Assembly: GCF_900142465.1 (NCBI RefSeq)
Contig: NZ_FRAX01000005.1
Location: forward strand, 1-64,000
Length of the DNA: 64,000 bases
Source: Fibrobacter sp. UWH6
GTDB lineage: Bacteria; Fibrobacterota; Fibrobacteria; Fibrobacterales; Fibrobacteraceae
Reading direction: 5' to 3'
Every line of letters starts with the position of its first letter. Within the stretch, counting starts at the first letter, position 1. A model generated the notes under the pieces. The model did no database searches. It was not told the DNA's origin and saw nothing but the letters and a program-made list of their open reading frames with translations. Made by a program: the position numbers and the translations under genes. Of the stretch, positions 9,116 to 17,527 are shown one piece after another.

Positions 9116-11115
9116 ATAAATTTCTAATCCTCCTCTTGGCAATGATTGCGTTTTCATGGGCAGCAGACGATGTAAAGCATCCCTGGTTTGTACAAATCTC
9201 CGGAAACAAGGCGTTCTCTAATTACCAGTTAGAAGAACAGCTCGACGTTCCCGAAGAGTTCGGCCAGATGGACACCACAAAGCAAGACTTCCTCATGAGA
9301 CTTTCTATAGAGAACATCAAGGCTCTCTATTACTCTAGAGGTTACTACAGCCTTGACATGGCACTCAACATCCGCAAGGACACAACCTCGGAAGGTATTG
9401 TCCAGAGAGGTTATATCATCCACATCCGAGACGGCGAACGTTACAAATTTAGCGGTGCAAAAATCATCGTTCCCGAAGAAGCAAAATTGGAAATTGACGA
9501 AAGCAAATTGAACATTTCAAAGGAAAACTATTACAACCAGGAAGACATCTCAGAAGACCTGCAGGAAATCCAGCGCGTATACCGCAAGGAAGGCTATCTT
9601 CACGCCTATCTTTCTTCCATTGAAATGTTGGATTCCCTACACAAGAAGATATTTGTCGAGATTACAATTACCCCAGGTGCCAAAGTCCTGATGGGAAACA
9701 TGATCAGCACCAGCTTCCGTTCCGCCGACAAAAAACTGCAGGGGCCAACGGAAGCAGGACTTACGGATACCGCCTGGCTTTCAAGCCTATGGAAAATCGA
9801 ACAAGGCGAACTGATTGACGGAAACCAGTACAATTCATTCAAGTCGAAACTGTTCTCGACCCAGTTGTTCACTCAGGTAAAAATGAGCGACACCCTCCGC
9901 GAAGACGGTCTGTCTGACGTATATCTAAACGTAACGGAGCGTGTACCCGGCGAAACTCGTTACGGATTCTTCTATGAAGAAATCTACGGATTCGGAGCCT
10001 TGGCCTACGCTCGTCACAAAAACTTCTTCGGTCACTTCCACGAATTTTCATCAAGTGTTCAAATTGCACAACACAAGCAGGAAGCCTCCATCGGTTACGC
10101 AAACCCGCTACTTTTCGGAACATCCGTAAGCTTTATTCCCACAGCAATCCGTTTCGACAACCGACTGACATTAAACCACGAAAAAATCACGCAGCCCGCC
10201 TACGATGACCGATACGAAGAACGCTACGAAATCATCAACCGAGGAGACATTACCTTCGGCATTACCAACCATATTAGATTCCGCGGTACGATCGATACCC
10301 GATACGTTTCCAAAGCCAAGGATACCGTACTTGTCGTAAGCAAGGAGAATTCAGGCACCGCAGACATCAGCGATACAGCAAGCCTCTCAAGTTCACAGGA
10401 CTCTTTGCTAGAAACGCAAAATAAAGATAAGTTGCTTAAGCTAAAGGGTGAAATTGCCCTTACATTTGACTTTACCAACGACTATTTCAACCCCACCAAG
10501 GGAATCCGCCTTGCCCCCACATTCGGCGCAGGAACGAACTGGGACGGCGATCTGAAATCATTCAACATGAGAGGCGATCCCTACACCTACGGCGAAATAA
10601 CAGCAAACGCCTACCTCCCCCTATTCTGGACATTTTTCGGAGCAATTAGTGGAAGTACGGGCCGCTTCTTCGCAAAGGCCCTGGAAGAAGACGCACGCAT
10701 TTTCTACCAGGGCGGTTCCCGATCCGTTCGCGGTTATAAATTCAGACATATTTTTGCCAGCCGAGATTCTATCATCTACACAGGGCAAGAATCTTCCATC
10801 AAGGCAGACACAATCATCAACACGGGCCTTACCCCCACCTACTTCAGATTCAACGAAGAAATCCGCTGGATGTTCCCCTGGAAAGGATGGAGACACTGGC
10901 AACTCGTACAATTCTACGACTGGGCTAAAGTAACCGACGATGAAGACGACATCTACACATCAGCCCGAAATGAAAGCCTTGGCCTCGGAATTCGCTATAG
11001 TTGGCAATTCCTGACTTTCCGACTTGATTACGCCTTCAAGAAAAATTTGACCGATTGGAGTGCAGAAGGATTCGCCTGGAGCAGATTCGCCTTCGACCTA
11101 TCCCACACGTTCTAA
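9112..11115 (+). CDS. Omp85/BamA-family outer membrane protein, partner of TamB (TamA/TamL-like)
   Basis: 667 residues: signal peptide (about 1-17, ending SWA), POTRA-like repeats over roughly residues 25-290, then a 16-strand-type beta barrel. The barrel carries the Omp85 loop-6 signature in SRSVRGYKF and ends with a C-terminal Phe (LSHTF), as expected for BAM-inserted barrels. Its ATG overlaps the tamB stop (ATGA), indicating translational coupling. Family knowledge: TamA/TamB form an envelope-spanning assembly machine. It could also be named TamL, BamA-like or a surface antigen D15 protein; no distinguishing feature beyond the operon was seen. Confidence 0.88.
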   Translation: MNKFLILLLAMIAFSWAADDVKHPWFVQISGNKAFSNYQLEEQLDVPEEFGQMDTTKQDFLMRLSIENIKALYYSRGYYSLDMALNIRKDTTSEGIVQRGYIIHIRDGERYKFSGAKIIVPEEAKLEIDESKLNISKENYYNQEDISEDLQEIQRVYRKEGYLHAYLSSIEMLDSLHKKIFVEITITPGAKVLMGNMISTSFRSADKKLQGPTEAGLTDTAWLSSLWKIEQGELIDGNQYNSFKSKLFSTQLFTQVKMSDTLREDGLSDVYLNVTERVPGETRYGFFYEEIYGFGALAYARHKNFFGHFHEFSSSVQIAQHKQEASIGYANPLLFGTSVSFIPTAIRFDNRLTLNHEKITQPAYDDRYEERYEIINRGDITFGITNHIRFRGTIDTRYVSKAKDTVLVVSKENSGTADISDTASLSSSQDSLLETQNKDKLLKLKGEIALTFDFTNDYFNPTKGIRLAPTFGAGTNWDGDLKSFNMRGDPYTYGEITANAYLPLFWTFFGAISGSTGRFFAKALEEDARIFYQGGSRSVRGYKFRHIFASRDSIIYTGQESSIKADTIINTGLTPTYFRFNEEIRWMFPWKGWRHWQLVQFYDWAKVTDDEDDIYTSARNESLGLGIRYSWQFLTFRLDYAFKKNLTDWSAEGFAWSRFAFDLSHTF

Positions 11116-11135
11116 AGTCAAAACTTATATCGGGA

Positions 11136-11960
11136 TTAGACGTTCTCTTTATAGATATCCGCAAGAGAGGATCCCGCATACCTTATAGAAACCGAAGGAA
11201 GGCCAGCGCTTTCTAAAGCACGCTGAATCAGCTCCTGGGAAACATCCTGTTCAAAGGACAAGTCAAAATTTTTGCCCTTTTGCAAAGGAGAGTGCGCATT
11301 AGAAGGAACTGCCCCCGCCTTCAGAATCTTGCCATGGTTCACAATGGCATAATCTGTAGCTTCCTGATCCATTTCGGCAAGGATATGGGAACACACAATG
11401 GCGGTGCCACCATCCCGTTTACGCCAATCCGCAATAAGGCGCCAAACCGTTTCGCGGGACATTGGGTCCAGATTAGCTACAGGTTCATCAAGAATCAATA
11501 ACTTTGGATTATGAATCAGGGCTCGCAGGATTTGAACCTTCTGACGGTTCCCCAAGGAAAGAGCGGAAAGTTTCGTCGACAAGGCAGGCAACTCCAAGTC
11601 CCTGGCAAGGGATTGCAAACGGGTACCGCATTCGCCACAGCCGTACATGCCCGCAAAATACTTCACATATTCTTCAACGGAAAGCTTCGGGTAGACGCCA
11701 GGATTTTCAAGGAGAATTCCATAGGACTTGGGGTCAAGAAAGCCGTTAGGCCCGCGGAATCCTTCCGCAATATTCAAGGTTCCCTCATAAGACGCGAAAC
11801 GACCGCAAAGCAATCGCAACAAGGTCGTCTTCCCCGCCCCATTGGGGCCCAGCAACGCAAAGAAACTCCCCTGGGGAATTTGAAGATTCACCTGGGAAAG
11901 AGCCTCTACAGCCGCCCTCGGATAGCGAAAGGAAACGTTTTCAAGCTTGATTGCGTCCAT
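11136..11960 (-). CDS. ABC transporter ATP-binding protein (orphan, ABC-2 type)
   Basis: 274 residues with a complete nucleotide-binding domain: Walker A GPNGAGKTT, signature LSLGNRQ, Walker B LLILDEPVANLDP and the switch His in IVCSHIL. Best match is the ABC-2/CcmA class that energises export or membrane processes; no permease gene is adjacent, so the partner must be elsewhere. I start at the ATG of MDAIKLENVSF: an earlier in-frame ATG (11996) lies inside the glyA terminator hairpin. There is no Shine-Dalgarno, but TATATT ends 6 nt before the ATG, suggesting a leaderless mRNA made from a promoter at the terminator. It converges on the Omp85 gene with 20 nt between. Confidence 0.85.
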   Translation of the reverse strand: MDAIKLENVSFRYPRAAVEALSQVNLQIPQGSFFALLGPNGAGKTTLLRLLCGRFASYEGTLNIAEGFRGPNGFLDPKSYGILLENPGVYPKLSVEEYVKYFAGMYGCGECGTRLQSLARDLELPALSTKLSALSLGNRQKVQILRALIHNPKLLILDEPVANLDPMSRETVWRLIADWRKRDGGTAIVCSHILAEMDQEATDYAIVNHGKILKAGAVPSNAHSPLQKGKNFDLSFEQDVSQELIQRALESAGLPSVSIRYAGSSLADIYKENV

Positions 11961-11973
11961 GTTCAGAATATAG

Positions 11974-12015
11974 AAAAAAGACCCCAAGTCGCTCATAGAC
12001 GACTTGAGGTCTTTT
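11974..12015 (-). terminator. Rho-independent terminator of glyA
   Basis: Inverted repeat with a 16-bp stem around an 8-nt loop (arms 11976-11991 and 12000-12015; one G-U pair in the minus-strand RNA), followed on the minus strand by six T. It sits 17 nt after the glyA stop and overlaps the 5' region of the downstream ABC gene. Confidence 0.9.
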
Positions 12016-12031
12016 CAAAAGCGCGAAGCGC

Positions 12032-13315
12032 TTATGCGTAAAGCGGGTGCTTCTTGCAGAGGTCGATGATTTCCTGACGGATAGCCTTCAGGCCTTCTTC
12101 GTTGTCCTTGTTCTGGATGCAACGGTCTATGATCTGAGCTACCAGGCGGGAATCGTTTTCGTCGAAGCCACGGGTAGTGATGGCAGCGGTGCCAAGACGT
12201 ACGCCGGACGGATCCATGGGCTTGCGAGTGTCGAACGGGATGGTGGAACGGCTGCAGGAGATGCCAACCTTTTCCATTGCGATTTCGGCATCCTTACCAC
12301 CGATACCCTTGGAAGTCATGTCCACAACCATGAGGTGGTTATCGGTACCGTCGGAAATGATCTTGTAACCGAGCTTCATCAATTCGTCGGCCATAGCCTT
12401 TGCGTTCTTGATGATGTTCTGGGCATAGGTCTGGAATTCCGGCTGGAGAGCTTCGAGGAAGGCAACAGCCTTACCAGCGTTGATGTGGTCATGGGGACCA
12501 CCCTGCATACCCGGGAACAGACCTGCGTCGATTGCCTTGGGCAGGGAGACTTCCTTTTCTTCACCCTTGACGATCTTCTTGATCATCTTGTCCTTGCACA
12601 TGATGATTGCAGAACGGGGACCGCGGAGAGTCTTATGGGTGGTGGTGGTGACGATATCGAAGTAGGGAACCGGAGATTCGATAGCCTTACCAGCGATGAG
12701 GCCAGCAACGTGAGAAATGTCAGCCATGGTGAGAGCGCCAACTTCGTCGGCGATTTCCTTGAACTTCTTCCAGTCCAGGTTGCGGCTGTAAGCGGAGAAG
12801 CCAGCGAGGATCAAGCGGGGCTTTTCCTTAAGGGCGATTTCACGGACCTTGTCCATGTCGATGCGGCCAGTTTCCTTATCCACTTCGTACTGGACGAAGT
12901 TGTAGAGCATACCGGAGAAGTTCACCGGATGGCCGTGAGAAAGGTGTCCACCGTGGTCCAGCTTGAGGCCGAGAACCTTGTCACCCGGCTTGAGAACGCC
13001 CATGTAGACAGCGGCGTTTGCAGGAGAACCGGAAAGGGGCTGGATGTTTGCGTGGTCACAACCAAAGAGCTGCTTGCAACGTTCGATTGCCAGGGCTTCC
13101 ATCTTGTCGATCACTTCGTTACCACCGTAGTAGCGCTTGCCAACGTAGCCTTCGCTGTACTTGTTGGTCAGCACGGAACCCATAGCTTCCATGACGGCCT
13201 TGGAGGTGTAGTTTTCGGAGGCGATCAGTTCGATGCCATATTCCTGACGTTCGGCTTCTTCCTTGATGATGTCGAAGATTGCCGGATCGGTCTGCTGCAG
13301 AGTAGATTTAAGCAT
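12032..13315 (-). CDS. glyA: Serine hydroxymethyltransferase
   Basis: 427 residues, full family length. Converts serine and tetrahydrofolate to glycine and 5,10-methylene-THF in the cytoplasm, using PLP. The PLP lysine lies in VTTTTHKTLRGPRSA; other hallmarks are YGIELIASENYTS, SGSPANAAVYMG, LDHGGHLSHG and the GLFPGMQGGPH loop. SD AAAGGAG lies about 7 nt before the ATG. It is a single gene, terminated by a strong hairpin downstream and preceded by the cellulase terminator region. Confidence 0.97.
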   Translation of the reverse strand: MLKSTLQQTDPAIFDIIKEEAERQEYGIELIASENYTSKAVMEAMGSVLTNKYSEGYVGKRYYGGNEVIDKMEALAIERCKQLFGCDHANIQPLSGSPANAAVYMGVLKPGDKVLGLKLDHGGHLSHGHPVNFSGMLYNFVQYEVDKETGRIDMDKVREIALKEKPRLILAGFSAYSRNLDWKKFKEIADEVGALTMADISHVAGLIAGKAIESPVPYFDIVTTTTHKTLRGPRSAIIMCKDKMIKKIVKGEEKEVSLPKAIDAGLFPGMQGGPHDHINAGKAVAFLEALQPEFQTYAQNIIKNAKAMADELMKLGYKIISDGTDNHLMVVDMTSKGIGGKDAEIAMEKVGISCSRSTIPFDTRKPMDPSGVRLGTAAITTRGFDENDSRLVAQIIDRCIQNKDNEEGLKAIRQEIIDLCKKHPLYA

Positions 13316-13484
13316 TAGTAGCTCCTTTGAGTTTACGGACGTAAAAATAGTATTTTAAGGCCGTTTTTTAAAGATTTTTGCCGTTTTTTGCTTCATTTCG
13401 CCTATCGCTTTCGTAATCCATTGACTTTCAACAAGTTACGAAAAATTAGACGTTCCTAGGGATTTTCAATACACCACCTAAAAG
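13316..13484. promoter_or_regulatory. glyA upstream region
   Basis: About 170 nt upstream of glyA. On the minus strand, TACTAT lies about 30 nt before the SD and could be the -10. No riboswitch-like fold was recognised and no small ORF is supported. Confidence 0.3.
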
Positions 13485-13508
13485 CAAAAAAGCGCCCTTT
13501 CGGGCGCC
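13485..13508 (-). terminator. Rho-independent terminator of the GH5 cellulase gene
   Basis: GCGCCC/GGGCGC stem (13492-13497 and 13502-13507) with a TTTC loop, followed on the minus strand by six T. It lies 17 nt after the cellulase stop codon. Confidence 0.88.
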
Positions 13509-13524
13509 ATTTTAGCAAATCGTA

Positions 13525-15390
13525 TTATCGGAGGTTCACCTTTCGGGTCATGTTCACCGCACCGGAACGGACTCTGACAATGTAGTTGCCACTGGGAACT
13601 GCGGACAAGTCAGCAGAACCAACCACATTCTTCAGGCGGACCATGGGACGACCTTGCAGGTCAAACAAATCCACATCGGCGGAGGTTACGCCAGCGATGT
13701 TCAGCATGCGGCCAGCCACAGCCACGGTGATATTGGACTTCTGGACAGCAGCCAGGGCCGCTGTAGCAGAGCTTGCCGGAGCCTGGGAATCACTGGAAGC
13801 GATTTCTGTACCGGCGGCAACGACCTTCACGTTCAAGGTCAGCTTTTCACCGTTAACGGTAAAGGTATCCGAGTAATCACCCGTATTCAAATACTGATCG
13901 ATTGCACCACCCTGGGTACTGATAGTCACCTTATCCCCTTCCTGTTTGACCTGGAGGAAGTAAGCTGAGTAAGTATCGCGATTGAAGCTGCTCACGCCAG
14001 TAATGGTAATGGTGTTAAAGGTACCGCCCTGAGCCACAGTCTGATTCAGGCTACCGGAAACATTTGCGCCGCCGGTAACAGTCTGGCTAGCACTGGAAGT
14101 AATCTGCTGCTGGGCGCTGGAGTTTGCGACCTGCTGTTGAGCGCTGCTTGACTGAGCCTGCTGCTGAGCACTAGAACTTGCGATCTGCTGCTGGCTGCTG
14201 GAGCTGGCAATCTGCTGCTGGCTAGAAGAAGAGGCGTTCTGCTGCTGGCTATCAGAAGACGGAGCAGAAGAACCGTCGCAAGCCTTATAAGTTGCCGGCA
14301 ATGCAGCAAATACGTTCTCGTTTGTCCAGCTACCGCTTTCGGTATAGCTCCACTGGCTAGAAGGAGTACTTGCAGAAACACCGGTAGTGAAGTAGGAAGC
14401 CGTTTCAGCCTTGTTGGACACAGACCAGTTGGCACCGGAGAGCTGGTTGGTCTTCATCCAATTGTACCATTCGGCACTATAGGATTTTGTAAAGCCACCA
14501 TCACCGCTGGGAGCGGAGTTTCCCCATTCCGTTACGAAAACGGAATAGCCGGCAGCCATCATCTTTTCAGGATTCTTGCCAAGTACATCCACCTTGTGAG
14601 TCCATTCGGAATTCTGGACTTCTTCACCTGCGTAATAATGAAATGTATAGGCAACATTCTTGTCGTTAATAGGCTGAACGGCCGCAGCATCTACGTACTG
14701 ATCGTAATATGGCGTACCAACAACAACCAGGTTGTCGGAATATTTACGAATCTCAGAAATGACGGCATTTGCATAGGGATAGATGTTAGATTTCCAGTAA
14801 TTCTTTGCTTCTGCAGCATCGTACCAAGGATTTTCTTCGTTGCAATCACCATGCTTGGGTTCGTTATAAATTTCGAAGATTACGTTGTCGTACTTGCCCC
14901 ACTTCTGAGCCATCTTGCCAAAGAACTGAGTTGCACCTGCGGTATTCTTTTCGGCGCAATGGGAATGATAGTCGATAAGCACGTAGATATCGTTATCGAT
15001 AGCAGCCTGGACAACGGCATTCATGGCGGTTTCGTGCATGGCATTGGTGTAGTAGTTGCCAACATCATCTTCCCAGGAGCCATCAACACCCATGGGAGCA
15101 CGAATCAGCTGGATCTTGTGCTTATCCACCAGGCCCTTGATGACGTCTCCGTTCCAGAAATTAATACCGGCAGTTTTCGTCATGGACCAGAAAAGGCTCA
15201 TACCCTGAACAGCGACTTCGTTGCCGCTGGTGCTGTAAGCCGGGCAGCTACCGTAAATACGGCCCTTGCCTGCGGCGTTCTTGCCAGCCTGAAGCTGACC
15301 ATACTGAGAAACGGGACCGACGCGATTTGCGCCAAATGCCATAGTGGCAAGACCTGCGGTCATAAGACCCAATGCGATAATCTTCTTCAT
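13525..15390 (-). CDS. Secreted GH5 cellulase with Ser/Gln-rich linker and C-terminal sorting-like domain
   Basis: 621 residues. Signal peptide (about 1-22), then a glycoside hydrolase family 5 catalytic domain: acid/base Glu in FEIYNEPKHG and nucleophile Glu in VFVTEWGNS. GH5 endoglucanases cut beta-1,4-glucan. After the catalytic domain comes a low-complexity linker built from repeats such as SSSAQQQ, a beta-rich domain, then a C-terminal module (VDLFDLQGRPMVRL, GNYIVRVRSG, TRKVNLR) of the kind used for surface sorting in T9SS-bearing bacteria; that function is inferred. I start at the ATG of MKKIIALG, with GAGGA 5 nt upstream; an in-frame ATG 30 nt earlier lacks this. A stand-alone gene bounded by terminators. 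Confidence 0.92.
   Translation of the reverse strand: MKKIIALGLMTAGLATMAFGANRVGPVSQYGQLQAGKNAAGKGRIYGSCPAYSTSGNEVAVQGMSLFWSMTKTAGINFWNGDVIKGLVDKHKIQLIRAPMGVDGSWEDDVGNYYTNAMHETAMNAVVQAAIDNDIYVLIDYHSHCAEKNTAGATQFFGKMAQKWGKYDNVIFEIYNEPKHGDCNEENPWYDAAEAKNYWKSNIYPYANAVISEIRKYSDNLVVVGTPYYDQYVDAAAVQPINDKNVAYTFHYYAGEEVQNSEWTHKVDVLGKNPEKMMAAGYSVFVTEWGNSAPSGDGGFTKSYSAEWYNWMKTNQLSGANWSVSNKAETASYFTTGVSASTPSSQWSYTESGSWTNENVFAALPATYKACDGSSAPSSDSQQQNASSSSQQQIASSSSQQQIASSSAQQQAQSSSAQQQVANSSAQQQITSSASQTVTGGANVSGSLNQTVAQGGTFNTITITGVSSFNRDTYSAYFLQVKQEGDKVTISTQGGAIDQYLNTGDYSDTFTVNGEKLTLNVKVVAAGTEIASSDSQAPASSATAALAAVQKSNITVAVAGRMLNIAGVTSADVDLFDLQGRPMVRLKNVVGSADLSAVPSGNYIVRVRSGAVNMTRKVNLR
14099..14270 (-). repeat. 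Ser/Gln tandem-repeat linker inside the cellulase gene
   Basis: About seven imperfect 24-nt units encode S/A-rich octamers with QQQ cores (for example SSSAQQQ). Most copies differ by a few bases. It separates the GH5 domain from the C-terminal domains. Confidence 0.8.
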
Positions 15391-15479
15391 AACATCCTCA
15401 TACACTAGGGTGAATCCCAATCATCCTAACAAAAAGATAAACGTACAAAGAAAATTTCGCACGGGTTATCAAAAAGCAA

Positions 15480-15513
15480 ACTCAAACAACTGTACTAGCT
15501 GTTTGAGTATTTT
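15480..15513 (-). terminator. Hairpin downstream of the M32 carboxypeptidase gene
   Basis: Inverted repeat ACTCAAACA/TGTTTGAGT (15480-15488 and 15500-15508). T-rich sequence flanks both sides: on the minus strand TTTGCTTTTTG follows, on the plus strand TATTTTTTG. Only minus-strand genes flank it, so it probably terminates the carboxypeptidase transcript before the cellulase promoter. Confidence 0.6.
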
Positions 15514-15563
15514 TTGATACACATCACATTTCAAAAACGCATTTGATACAAATTGTACCAAAA

Positions 15564-17078
15564 TTACAGTTCATAAATCTCGCTGTATTTGCTTTCCAGA
15601 TAGTCCAGGAAATCCGTGGGAGTAAAATCACGGCCCGTAATGTTCTTAATCCAGGTCTTTGGCGACTCCCTATCGGCGCGTGCCCACACGTTTTCGGTCA
15701 TCCACCTGTTGATTTTTTTGAAATCGCCGGCAAGGACAGCAGACTTTATATCGAACTGCTTATTCATGGTGTTATAGTACATGGCATTATACATATTGCC
15801 CAGGGCGTACGTGGGGAAATAGCCAAATCCGCTGGTCCAGTGAACATCCTGAAGAATACCCTCCGCATCATGAGCCGGACGGATTCCCAGATATTCGGCA
15901 TACTTGTCGTTCCACAATTTCGGCAAGGCGGCAACATCCACGTCGGCACCACCATTCACAATCATCTTCTCGATTTCATAACGGATAATGATGTGGAAAG
16001 TGTAGGTAAATTCATCCGCTTCAGTACGGATCAGGCTAGGCGTTACCGTATTCATGGATTCATAGAATTCCTGTTCAGAAACGCCTTCAAAAACATTGGG
16101 GAAAAGTTCACAGCACTTGGGGTAAATCAGCGAAATGAATTCACGGCTGCGGCCAATGCGATTCTCATAAAATCTGCTGGTACTTTCATGCATTCCCATA
16201 GTCTTATTGAATTCAATAAAGTGGCTATAGTTTTCCTTAGGCTGGTTCTGTTCAAACAGCGCATGACCACCTTCATGAATAATACTGAAGATGTTGGAAT
16301 AGAACATATCCGGGTAATAATGGGTCGTCACGCGAATATCATTCTTGCCAATTTCCGTAGTAAAGGGATGTTCCGTAGTGGCAAAGGCTCCGCGGTTAAA
16401 ATCGAAGCCCATGGTTTCCAGCAGATACTGAGTACAAGTTTTCTGGGCCTCATCCTTTACAGGGCGGCTCAAGAAATCCGTGCGGATCTTTTTCTTGCTG
16501 TTCATGACGCGCTTAAGCAGCGGCACCAGGCGAGCCTTGCATTCGTTAAAACAATCATCCAGGTCTCGAGAAGACAAGCCCTGTTCATAACCGTCGAACA
16601 GAGTATCGTAGGGCGTTTCCTTACGTTCTTCATTGAGGTTCGCTTCACGAACCTGAATCTTCTGCACCTCGGCAAGACTTGGAGCAAAAATGCCAAAATC
16701 CTTCGACTTTTTCGCCTCAAGCCAATTAACATAAGCCTTGTTGTACGTCAGGGAACGTTCGTGCTGCATTTCGGGAGTCACGTTTTTTTCGCGGGCATAA
16801 TCACGATGAAGACTTTCGGCCAGGCAGCGGTCAAATTCGTCAGTCAGTTCATCCCGATGATCATAGATGTACAGACAAGCCTCGATATAGGCGGCATCCT
16901 TCTGAAGGACAAAGGCCTTATTACTCAAGAAGGCATCCACCTCGCCTTGAGCATTCATCCCCTCCTTGGGGCAAATAGTCTGCATATCAAAATTCAATAC
17001 AGCCGATGCCTGATTATACATGCGAACTTCAGACAGGACTTTTTTTACCAGAGACAAGGATTCGGAAAGTTTGGACAT
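15564..17078 (-). CDS. Thermostable carboxypeptidase Taq (M32 metallopeptidase)
   Basis: 504 residues, normal for family M32. The zinc-binding motif is HEGGH in IIHEGGHALFEQ, with further family motifs VTTHYYPDMF, GMHESTSRFYENRIGRS and YTFHIIIRYEIEKM. It removes C-terminal residues from peptides in the cytoplasm; no signal peptide is present. AGAGG lies about 7 nt before the ATG. It is flanked upstream by 143 nt without a gene and downstream by a hairpin, so it is likely monocistronic. Confidence 0.93.
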   Translation of the reverse strand: MSKLSESLSLVKKVLSEVRMYNQASAVLNFDMQTICPKEGMNAQGEVDAFLSNKAFVLQKDAAYIEACLYIYDHRDELTDEFDRCLAESLHRDYAREKNVTPEMQHERSLTYNKAYVNWLEAKKSKDFGIFAPSLAEVQKIQVREANLNEERKETPYDTLFDGYEQGLSSRDLDDCFNECKARLVPLLKRVMNSKKKIRTDFLSRPVKDEAQKTCTQYLLETMGFDFNRGAFATTEHPFTTEIGKNDIRVTTHYYPDMFYSNIFSIIHEGGHALFEQNQPKENYSHFIEFNKTMGMHESTSRFYENRIGRSREFISLIYPKCCELFPNVFEGVSEQEFYESMNTVTPSLIRTEADEFTYTFHIIIRYEIEKMIVNGGADVDVAALPKLWNDKYAEYLGIRPAHDAEGILQDVHWTSGFGYFPTYALGNMYNAMYYNTMNKQFDIKSAVLAGDFKKINRWMTENVWARADRESPKTWIKNITGRDFTPTDFLDYLESKYSEIYEL

Positions 17079-17221
17079 ACGAGACCTCTAAAAAAAGACG
17101 TACTATACAGGGAATGTAATAGAAAAACGTCTAACCTTGAAAGACAGACAGATAATGGAAAATTCCAATAGTCAAAAACAACATGTTCCTGTTAATGCAA
17201 GAACCATGCCAACCATTGAAT

Positions 17222-17527
17222 TCAGGAATTTTCGTCCTTGACGTTTTCGTTGTTCTTTTCGGCGGACTTTCTGGAGAATTCCTCTTCCGAGGCCTTGCGG
17301 GTCGCTTCCTGCAGTTCCTTCAGTTCCTGCCAGGTTGACTTTTCTTCTCCAGATTTTTCCTTAGTATTGAACAGGACACACAGCACGGCAAAAACGGCCA
17401 TATAAAAGCCCATGGCCGCCACCACACCAAGAAGTTCATGTCCGGAAAGTTCAGCCACCTTCAGGTAGACAACCACAGAAAAGCCGGTTGATATCAGGAA
17501 CAGAATTGCAGGAAGTTTTTGTTTCAT
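17222..17527 (-). CDS. Small two-helix membrane protein of unknown function
   Basis: 101 residues: two predicted membrane helices (about residues 5-27 and 33-53) and a charged cytoplasmic-type tail rich in Glu, Lys and Asn (roughly residues 58-101). No family recognised. It starts immediately after the stop of the PL1 lyase gene with no gap, so it belongs to the same transcript and closes the pectin operon. A role linked to the lyase is suggested only by position. Confidence 0.65.
   Translation of the reverse strand: MKQKLPAILFLISTGFSVVVYLKVAELSGHELLGVVAAMGFYMAVFAVLCVLFNTKEKSGEEKSTWQELKELQEATRKASEEEFSRKSAEKNNENVKDENS

Noticed and set aside
12047-13318. A 423-codon plus-strand frame opposite glyA
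   Set aside because: Antisense shadow of a highly biased gene; no recognisable protein features.
13316-13484. Possible glycine or THF riboswitch upstream of glyA
   Set aside because: No conserved core motifs or convincing pairing were seen in the leader.
15543-17171. A 542-codon plus-strand frame opposite the M32 carboxypeptidase gene
   Set aside because: The minus strand has HEGGH and other M32 motifs; the plus frame has no features of a protein.
17079-17221. AGACGT/ACGTCT with a T-run considered as terminator of the pectin operon
   Set aside because: The stem is only 6 bp with a loop of about 25 nt, too weak to call.
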